Origin: Paraglaciecola arctica
Lineage (GTDB): Bacteria; Pseudomonadota; Gammaproteobacteria; Enterobacterales; Alteromonadaceae
Reading direction: 5' to 3'
DNA: 7,547 bases
Assembly: GCA_003232445.1 (NCBI GenBank)
Contig: QIJM01000060.1
Span: forward strand, 1-7,547
This document shows, piece by piece, positions 1 to 4,271 of the stretch. How positions within the stretch are numbered: position 1 is the first letter of the stretch; each line of letters begins with the position of its first letter. The notes under the pieces were generated by a model. That model was not told the DNA's origin. It ran no database searches and was given only the letters and a program-made list of their open reading frames with translations. The translations under genes were made by a program, and so were the position numbers.

Positions 1-351
1 CCGTTTGCCGCTAATGAGCTAACTCATAGTGAAATCAGATATCAAATTTTCCGTCAAGAGTATCAAATAGCAGCACAAGTGCAGTTAGGTGGGGTTAGCG
101 GACATTGGCTAAAAGTGGCGGCACAGGCGATAGACGAAATAGAACAAAATGTGCATCGTTTTTCCATCCCCGCCTTAGTTATTCAAGCCGGAGCAGATCA
201 AATCGTAGATAACAAACGGCAGAGTCGAGTGGTGGCAAAAATGGCACATTCTAAGTTGATAGTGATTAACGGTTCTAAGCATGAGTTGTTAGAAGAGCAG
301 GATAAATTTAGAGTGCTTTGTTTAACGGCCATTTTGGACTTTTTTAGATGA
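1..351 (+). CDS. pldB: Lysophospholipase L2, C-terminal part (5' end outside window)
   Basis: The reading frame is open from the first base and ends at a TAG (349-351), giving the last 116 residues of an alpha/beta-hydrolase. PldB removes the remaining acyl chain from lysophospholipids at the inner membrane. The fragment begins with PFAANELTHSEIRY, close to the PF..N.LTHS..RY stretch I recall from E. coli PldB. It then has IQAGADQIVDN, where D66 of the fragment is the likely catalytic acid, and INGSKHELLEEQD, where H94 is the likely catalytic histidine. It ends in the hydrophobic ILDFF typical of the family. The nucleophile Ser elbow must lie upstream of the window. A GTG at 79 is only an internal codon, not the start. 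The function rests on family resemblance. A generic alpha/beta-hydrolase is the alternative, but the match to PldB on both sides of the catalytic residues makes that less likely. Confidence 0.85.
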   Translation, partial: PFAANELTHSEIRYQIFRQEYQIAAQVQLGGVSGHWLKVAAQAIDEIEQNVHRFSIPALVIQAGADQIVDNKRQSRVVAKMAHSKLIVINGSKHELLEEQDKFRVLCLTAILDFFR

Positions 352-396
352 GTGTTCTTCAAAGATAAACCCAAAAGATAAAGGTTAACGTAAGAG

Positions 397-426
397 TTAA
401 ACCATTTCGCTGGTTTTTGTTAGTAT
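397..426 (+). promoter_or_regulatory. Probable sigma-70 promoter of trmL
   Basis: A -35-like TTAAAC (397-402) is followed after 18 bases by TAGTAT (421-426), preceded by TG at 418-419, which makes an extended -10 element (TGT-TAGTAT). Transcription would start near 433, leaving a leader of about 25 bases before the ATG at 458. This excludes the ATG at 425, which lies inside the -10 box. It is inferred from motif match alone. Confidence 0.4.
399..418 (+). terminator. Weak hairpin after pldB
   Basis: AAACCA (399-404), loop TTTCGC, TGGTTT (411-416), followed by TT-G-TT. The 6-bp stem is AT-rich and the U-tract short and interrupted, so this is a marginal intrinsic terminator for pldB. It overlaps the proposed trmL promoter. 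Confidence 0.25.
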
Positions 427-457
427 GCCACTATCAACTGTAACTGAAATTATACTC

Positions 458-922
458 ATGCTCGATATCGTTTTATACCAACCTGAAATCCCTCCCAATA
501 CTGGCAACATTATCCGCCTATGCGCGAACACTGGTTTTGCCTTGCATTTAATTGAACCTTTAGGATTTGATTGGGATGACAAAAAAGTGCGCAGGGCAGG
601 ACTGGACTATCACGAATTTGCCAAGGTACAGCGTTATCCAAATCTTGAGGCTTATATTGAAGCACGCTTGCCCAAACGAATATTTGCTTGTACAACCAAA
701 GGCAAGGCGTTTTTTGCAGAAGCACGATACCAGTCTGGCGATGCATTATTATTTGGCCCTGAAACTCGCGGCTTACCCGATGAAGTTATTCAGTCTCTAC
801 CACCCCAGCAGCGAGTGCGTATTCCTATGCTGCCAGAAAGCCGTAGTATGAACTTATCCAATGCGGTGTCAGTGTTTGTGTATGAAGCGTGGCGGCAAAT
901 GGAGTTTAACGGCGCGGTGTAA
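458..922 (+). CDS. trmL: tRNA (cytidine/uridine-34-2'-O)-methyltransferase TrmL
   Basis: TrmL (formerly YibK) is a cytosolic SPOUT-fold enzyme that uses S-adenosylmethionine to 2'-O-methylate the wobble base of tRNA-Leu(CmAA) and tRNA-Leu(cmnm5UmAA), helping codon reading. The 154-residue product begins MLDIVLYQPEIPPNTGN, nearly identical to the E. coli start, and has the family's usual length (about 157). The knot/SAM-binding motifs are visible: PPNTGN at residues 12-17, FGPETRGLP at 99-107, and SRSMNLSNAVSV at 128-139. The ATG at 458 is chosen because the E. coli protein starts there and because the in-frame ATG at 425 falls inside a likely -10 box; no strong Shine-Dalgarno is seen at either. 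It follows pldB by about 106 bases and probably has its own promoter. It is convergent with fre. Confidence 0.95.
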   Translation: MLDIVLYQPEIPPNTGNIIRLCANTGFALHLIEPLGFDWDDKKVRRAGLDYHEFAKVQRYPNLEAYIEARLPKRIFACTTKGKAFFAEARYQSGDALLFGPETRGLPDEVIQSLPPQQRVRIPMLPESRSMNLSNAVSVFVYEAWRQMEFNGAV

Positions 923-945
923 CCTTAGTTCAAATAAATTAGTAT

Positions 946-969
946 TAAGGAGTTAACATTAGTTCCTTA
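946..969. terminator. Hairpin between convergent trmL and fre
   Basis: TAAGGA (946-951) pairs with TCCTTA (964-969), extended inward by G-U and A-U pairs. There is no proper T-run on the plus side. The minus side is followed by a moderately U-rich stretch (AATACTAATTTATTT). It lies in the 58-base space between two convergent genes, so it may serve both, but it is weak. Confidence 0.3.
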
Positions 970-980
970 TCTACTGTCGC

Positions 981-1679
981 TTAGATAAATGCGTATGCAT
1001 CACCAAATAAAGACGTTATCGGTAATCCTTGTTTAGTGAAATCATCACGCACCACTTTGGCCATTTCAAAACGCCCAGCTACATACACTTGATAAGTTGC
1101 CAAGTCTTGTATGTCTTCGAGCACGGCTTGATGTACCCAACCAGTTTTACCTGTCCAATCCGTTTCTGGAAGCTCTACCACTGGGATAAAAGCAAAAAGA
1201 GGGTGTTGTTGTGCAAGAGTATTGAGTTCGTCGAAGGCATACATGTCATTAATCGTACGTGTTCCCCAATATAATTGCACAGAGGATTTTAACGGTTTGC
1301 TGAGTAGCTGTTGCAATATAGATAAGGCATACGCAAACCCAGTGCCGCCAGCCAACAAAATAGTGGCTTGTGCATCAGACCGCTTAATAAAAGCTTCCCC
1401 TAAACCGCCTTCTACGTTTACCACTTCATCTTTGATCATTTTTTCAATAACTTGCCCTACATATTGATTGCCGGGTTCAGCGCCAATATGTAACTCAATA
1501 GTGCCATCCACACGAGGCGCGTTAGCGATAGAAAAGGGGCGTTTGTCATCTTCTCCCATCACTATTTGCAAATATTGACCGGCAACAAAGCTAAGGTGAG
1601 AATCTGGAATTAATACAACACGTTTGACTGTGTCTGTAAGGGCTTCAATTTTTTCTACCTTACATTGAATTATTTGCAT
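981..1679 (-). CDS. fre: NAD(P)H-flavin reductase (Fre/LuxG family)
   Basis: Fre reduces free riboflavin, FMN or FAD with NAD(P)H and supplies reduced flavin (and through it reduced iron) to other cytosolic enzymes. The 232-residue product matches the 233 residues of E. coli Fre end to end. Visible features are the flavin-binding DKRPFS motif (R47-S50) in the N-terminal beta-barrel, LLAGGTGFAYA (about 108-118) in the nucleotide-binding domain, VAGRFEMAK (200-208), and the C-terminal LFGDAYAFI. The start ATG is preceded by an AGAAG ribosome-binding site 6 bases away (minus strand), and the length fits. The gene stands alone here, divergent from the TIGR02647 gene. In many gammaproteobacteria fre sits next to ubiD, which is not in this window. 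Confidence 0.95.
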   Translation of the reverse strand: MQIIQCKVEKIEALTDTVKRVVLIPDSHLSFVAGQYLQIVMGEDDKRPFSIANAPRVDGTIELHIGAEPGNQYVGQVIEKMIKDEVVNVEGGLGEAFIKRSDAQATILLAGGTGFAYALSILQQLLSKPLKSSVQLYWGTRTINDMYAFDELNTLAQQHPLFAFIPVVELPETDWTGKTGWVHQAVLEDIQDLATYQVYVAGRFEMAKVVRDDFTKQGLPITSLFGDAYAFI

Positions 1680-1781
1680 GGATTTCTTCTGATTAGATTA
1701 ATACTACTTGAATATGATTATTTGAAATAACCTTTGATATTCATCGGTTTGAGCTTTAGGCTCAGAGAACGATTATAAACA

Positions 1782-1806
1782 TACGACTGATTTTATACGA
1801 GTCGTA
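1782..1806. repeat. Short inverted repeat in fre / TIGR02647-gene spacer
   Basis: TACGACT (1782-1788) and AGTCGTA (1800-1806) are perfect inverted copies separated by 11 bases. The right arm also forms a smaller palindrome, TACGA-G-TCGTA (1796-1806), so TACGA occurs three times in 25 bases. A separate small hairpin, TTTGAGC/GCTCAGA with one G-U pair, lies at 1748-1766. These sit in the middle of a 248-base divergent promoter region and could be an operator. No regulator can be named, and chance is possible. I see no convincing promoter or RNA gene in this spacer. Confidence 0.4.
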
Positions 1807-1927
1807 ATTAACTGAAAATGCTAGGTTTTGGTGGGAATTCTGCAAATGAATGCCTTGTTCCGCTTGAATCTAAGTAAGAGCCCACTCTGTGCATGGGAAT
1901 TAAGGGCATAATTTATGAGGAATAAAA

Positions 1928-2164
1928 ATGACATTTACGTCTGATATGGTTGCAGAACTGAACTTATTATTGAAATTTCCCAATAAGAGTCTGATGCAAG
2001 GTTTGAAAATTCATAATGACGCTGAACCAGCGGTGATTGCTGCAGCGAAGAGGTTGTTCGACAAAGGTATAGTGACTTTACCTGATGGGGGGTATTTAAC
2101 TGACTTAGGCCATGATTTATTCGAACATGTGCAAGTTGTGAAAATGGCGTTAACGCATCAATAG
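1928..2164 (+). CDS. TIGR02647 family protein, function unknown
   Basis: A 78-residue soluble protein with no signal peptide or membrane segment. It resembles a small gammaproteobacterial family of unknown function that I recall as TIGR02647: an N-terminal ..ELN.LL.F pattern, then AAKRLFDKGIVTLPDGGYLTDLG (about residues 40-61) and a C-terminal helix around EHVQVVKMAL. The middle part, a helix followed by a short strand-turn-strand with PDGGYLT, looks like a small winged-helix fold, but DNA binding is not shown. The start is well supported by GAGGA at 1917-1921, 6 bases before the ATG. It is transcribed away from fre. The 118 bases to motX contain a separate promoter candidate, so the two genes need not be co-expressed. 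Confidence 0.85.
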   Translation: MTFTSDMVAELNLLLKFPNKSLMQGLKIHNDAEPAVIAAAKRLFDKGIVTLPDGGYLTDLGHDLFEHVQVVKMALTHQ

Positions 2165-2227
2165 AAAGTGATCTAATCTTCGGCAACGCCACAAATAAGC
2201 TTATACCAATCCATCCTAAATCATTTA

Positions 2228-2251
2228 TAAAAACATTTTTGTTGCCGATAC
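2228..2251 (+). promoter_or_regulatory. Possible sigma-28 (FliA) promoter of motX
   Basis: GCCGATAC at 2244-2251 matches seven of eight bases of the FliA -10 consensus GCCGATAA. A TAAA-type -35 lies at 2228-2231, but the spacer of 12 bases is shorter than the usual 15, so the -35 half is weak. Transcription would begin near 2258, about 25 bases before the motX ATG. Late flagellar and motor genes are commonly FliA-dependent, which fits the downstream gene. Confidence 0.45.
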
Positions 2252-2282
2252 AAAGGAAATCGTAAAAGTCAGATAATTTGTT

Positions 2283-2912
2283 ATGCATTTATTCAAATCT
2301 TTATCATTATTTTGTTGTGCCTTATTTTTTGTTGCTTCTGCTAACGCTGCTGATGAAATTAAAGCCGTTCAGTTGTATTCACAGGATGAGTTACTGAACC
2401 TCATCAATAGAAATGCACATTTGAGCCGAGTGGTTTTAGATGATTGTCAGCTGGTGCAAGATATTCAGGCTCGTGCAGAAACACTCAAAATTCCCAGTTA
2501 TCAGTTTTTATGGGGCGATATGCTGGCTTGGGGAGTCTGCGTGGACGCAGATCCAGAGCGAGGCATTAACTTTATGCATCAAGCCGCCGAGCAAGGTCTG
2601 TCAGCTGGATTAGAGCAATTAGGTCGCTATTATTCTCAAGGTAAACTTGTCCAACAGGATAAAGAAAGAGCCGTGGTTTTTTTACGTGAGGCTTCTGTAC
2701 TTGGGCACCTAAGAGCACAAATTCAATTGGCAGAATTGTTTATTGAAGGATATGGAAGCCCTTATGATTATGAAGACGCTTATCACTGGTTATACAATGC
2801 CATTACCGCAGATAAACCAACCCATACTAAAATCGCAAGTTGTATGCAAGGCTTAGAAAAGCTGATGCACCCCAAAGCAGTACGTAAGGCTAAAAGACCA
2901 CTTAATTCTTAA
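2283..2912 (+). CDS. motX: Sodium-type flagellar motor protein MotX
   Basis: MotX is a periplasmic protein that, with MotY, forms the T ring around the base of the sodium-driven polar flagellum and helps place the PomAB stator. The 209-residue product starts with a Sec signal peptide (K5, hydrophobic 7-18, cleavage after A20-N21-A22). The mature part contains about three Sel1-like helical repeats (roughly 73-105, 106-141, 142-177). Signatures I recall from Vibrio MotX are CQLVQDI (55-61), GDMLAWGVCV (78-87), LEQLGRYYSQG (110-120) and YGSPYDYEDAYHWLYN (157-172). The length also agrees with Vibrio MotX (about 211). Cysteines 55 and 86 could pair; C187 would be odd. The ribosome-binding site is weak. 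The location near rnr-rlmB supports the call. An unrelated Sel1-repeat protein is the alternative. Confidence 0.87.
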   Translation: MHLFKSLSLFCCALFFVASANAADEIKAVQLYSQDELLNLINRNAHLSRVVLDDCQLVQDIQARAETLKIPSYQFLWGDMLAWGVCVDADPERGINFMHQAAEQGLSAGLEQLGRYYSQGKLVQQDKERAVVFLREASVLGHLRAQIQLAELFIEGYGSPYDYEDAYHWLYNAITADKPTHTKIASCMQGLEKLMHPKAVRKAKRPLNS

Positions 2913-2937
2913 TTAATGCTCAGCGGATTAATTTTTT
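2912..2937 (+). terminator. Intrinsic terminator after motX
   Basis: ATTAAT-GC (2912-2919), a TCA loop, then GC, a two-base GG bulge, and ATTAAT (2927-2932), running directly into five more Ts (2933-2937). The stem begins on the last base of the motX stop codon. A stem plus T-run of this shape is a standard Rho-independent terminator. Confidence 0.6.
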
Positions 2938-2977
2938 ATAGCCATCAAAATAATAACTATTGCTAGGGTAAAGCTGG

Positions 2978-3118
2978 TTATTTTTCAATGTAAGGCTCAA
3001 CGGATAAACGCTGATATTCTCTATTCGATTGTTGTTCAACTACGGCAATCCAAACAGCAACAACCGCTGTTATAATTGCTGAAACGGATAAAATATGATC
3101 GCCAGATATTTTTTTCAT
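2978..3118 (-). pseudogene. 46-codon single-helix membrane ORF, probably a truncated gene
   Basis: ATG at 3118 (minus) opens a 46-residue frame ending in TAA at 2978. Residues 10-27 (LSVSAIITAVVAVWIAVV) form one transmembrane helix, followed by EQQSNREYQRLSVEPYIEK. The pattern of a helix, a charged stretch, then RLSV.P resembles the N-terminus of longer proteobacterial membrane proteins of unknown function, from memory usually well over 100 residues. Here it stops just after that motif, so it is probably a 3'-deleted remnant, though a genuine small membrane protein cannot be ruled out. In the +1 frame, codons continue for about 20 residues (LYPSNSYYFDGYKKLIR) before another stop. It lies 30 bases behind the four-helix gene on the same strand and is probably co-transcribed. 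The ribosome-binding site (AAGAAAA) is poor. Confidence 0.4.
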
Positions 3119-3148
3119 AAATGTTTTCTTATTGTTAGCAGTAACAGA

Positions 3149-3604
3149 TTATTTCAATAGGCCATTTTGTTGAATGGTTCGAGAGTACCAATATAACCCA
3201 ACAGAAGTCGTAAAAATTATTCCAGTAAAAATGAGTGAAAATGCATCGCCCATTATTTCCATACCGTTTGATAATACATAGTTTTGAATACTGGTAATAA
3301 CCATCCCAATTAACGAGGCAAGGAAAATTGGTGTAGCAATTTTTTTACGGATCAGTAAGAAAATCGAACCAATAGTGCCACCCCAGACAGCAATACCCCA
3401 AGTGATGATTGCCCACATAGGAATACCGTAAAAGAATTCGAGTTGTTCGGGGGTGAATGCACTCATGTAAGCTTCATTTTGGGTCTGAGTCATGACAAAG
3501 TCCATTGCGCCTATTGCGCTCCATAAAAAACCAATGATTCCAACTGTCCAGAGGTGCCAAGGTGTTTTTATATTTGTTGTTTCAGAATGATTTGATTCAG
3601 TCAT
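3149..3604 (-). CDS. Conserved four-helix inner-membrane protein, function unknown
   Basis: A 151-residue integral membrane protein with four predicted helices at about 17-38, 60-85, 89-111 and 121-141. Between helices 1 and 2 is the distinctive stretch MDFVMTQTQNEAYMSAF (34-50), followed by TPEQLEFFYGIP. I recall similar proteins in many proteobacteria, often labelled 'sugar transporter' without evidence I know of; four helices alone do not support that label. The N-terminal 15 residues are hydrophilic and presumably cytosolic. The start is strongly supported by AGGAG (minus strand, 3611-3615), 6 bases before the ATG. It looks intact. It follows the transporter remnant by 32 bases on the same strand, so the two likely formed an operon. 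No function is assigned. Confidence 0.8.
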   Translation of the reverse strand: MTESNHSETTNIKTPWHLWTVGIIGFLWSAIGAMDFVMTQTQNEAYMSAFTPEQLEFFYGIPMWAIITWGIAVWGGTIGSIFLLIRKKIATPIFLASLIGMVITSIQNYVLSNGMEIMGDAFSLIFTGIIFTTSVGLYWYSRTIQQNGLLK

Positions 3605-3636
3605 GTCTTTCTCCTAAGTTATTTAACCTGCTGATT

Positions 3637-4137
3637 TTAAAGTCTGCCCTTTGAATTGCGCCTAACGCCTAACTCTGAACTCTGAAAAATACCACAAAAG
3701 CGGATAAAAAAAGCCAATACGGCCACAACCGACATGCTTGTGGGAATATTTAACATATCGGCCATAATGCCTGTTGCAATTGCGCCGACGGCATAACCTA
3801 AGTCCCGCCAAAATCGATAAACTCCTAGCGCAGATGCTCGCCATGAAACGTTAGATAAGTCAGATACTAAAGCTAATAATGTAGGATAAACCATCGCTGT
3901 GCCTAATCCCACCACGGCAGCGGCAATAATATAGCCGTGATAATTGGCAAACCAAATAAAAGAAAATAGCCCTATTCCCTGGGTTGTCATGCCTAACGTA
4001 ATAATGACTTTTCGGCCAACTTTGTCTGATAATGGACCAAATATTAGTTGAGCGATACTCCACACTATTGGATAGGTGGCAACGATGATGGCTATTTGCG
4101 AGATAGTCATTTGTTGAGCTAATAAATAAAAGGGCAA
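3637..4137 (-). pseudogene. Major facilitator superfamily transporter, C-terminal half only
   Basis: The frame encodes 166 residues from a TTG at 4137 and cannot extend far upstream, because an in-frame TAG lies at 4147-4149. It contains about six hydrophobic helices. Helices 1 and 2 flank ATYPIVWSIAQL and the MFS motif GPLSDKVGRK (34-43). Further on come GTAMVYPTLLALVSD (about 78-92) and WRASALGVYRFWRDLGYAVGA. That order matches helices 7-12 of drug/metabolite MFS carriers of about 400 residues, so roughly the first 200 residues are missing. Neither the TTG nor the internal ATG (residue 10) has a clear ribosome-binding site. It is most likely a 5'-deleted pseudogene. Substrate is unknown. 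A functional half-transporter is unlikely, as MFS carriers need both halves. Confidence 0.75.
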
Positions 4138-4167
4138 TAATCCAACCTAATCTCCATGCGTACTGGT

Positions 4168-4221
4168 TTATCCTCTTTCTAAGACAGTATCTGTTAAAAA
4201 GTCATATTTGGTTCTGCTCAT
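4168..4221 (-). pseudogene. 17-codon ORF with good ribosome-binding site, possible gene-start remnant
   Basis: ATG at 4221 (minus) is preceded by a GGGGAG ribosome-binding site 9 bases upstream and encodes MSRTKYDFLTDTVLERG before TAA at 4168. The peptide is hydrophilic and does not look like the start of an MFS carrier. It lies 30 bases ahead of the transporter remnant. The simplest reading is the 5' stub of a gene whose body was lost in the same deletion that removed the transporter's first half. A chance ORF or a leader peptide remains possible. Confidence 0.25.
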
Positions 4222-4226
4222 TTAGT

Positions 4227-4232
4227 TATACT
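4227..4232 (+). promoter_or_regulatory. Candidate -10 box of the rnr-rlmB promoter
   Basis: TATACT at 4227-4232 is a good sigma-70 -10 hexamer, which would start transcription near 4239, some 33 bases before the rnr ATG. The -35 region is poor: ATATTT at 4204-4209 with a 17-base spacer. It is the best candidate in the 134-base spacer between the minus-strand block and rnr, on motif evidence only. Confidence 0.3.
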
Positions 4233-4271
4233 CCCCCCAATTAAATTATTAGTCAGGAATTTTCTCGCCCT

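Noticed and set aside
425..457. Upstream ATG extending TrmL by 11 residues
   Set aside because: The extra residues (MPLSTVTEIIL) are absent from E. coli TrmL, there is no ribosome-binding site, and this ATG lies within a likely -10 box.
1680..1927. FMN riboswitch, tRNA or small RNA gene in the fre spacer
   Set aside because: No tRNA T-loop pattern, no recognisable riboswitch core and no hairpin with a T-run is present.
2165..2200. A sigma-28-like site on the minus strand (TAAG, 15 bases, GCCGAAGA)
   Set aside because: It would drive only antisense RNA into the TIGR02647 gene, the -10 half is off consensus, and it is most easily explained as the other arm of the inverted repeat.
2198..2232. 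A dispersed extragenic repeat suggested by the TTATACCAATCC stretch
   Set aside because: Similar AT-rich intergenic strings are common in this group, but there is only one copy in the window and no ends can be defined.
2283..2348. Lipoprotein signal for MotX (Cys11-Cys12)
   Set aside because: The cysteines lie inside the hydrophobic core without a proper lipobox ending, whereas A20-N21-A22 is a clear signal peptidase I site.
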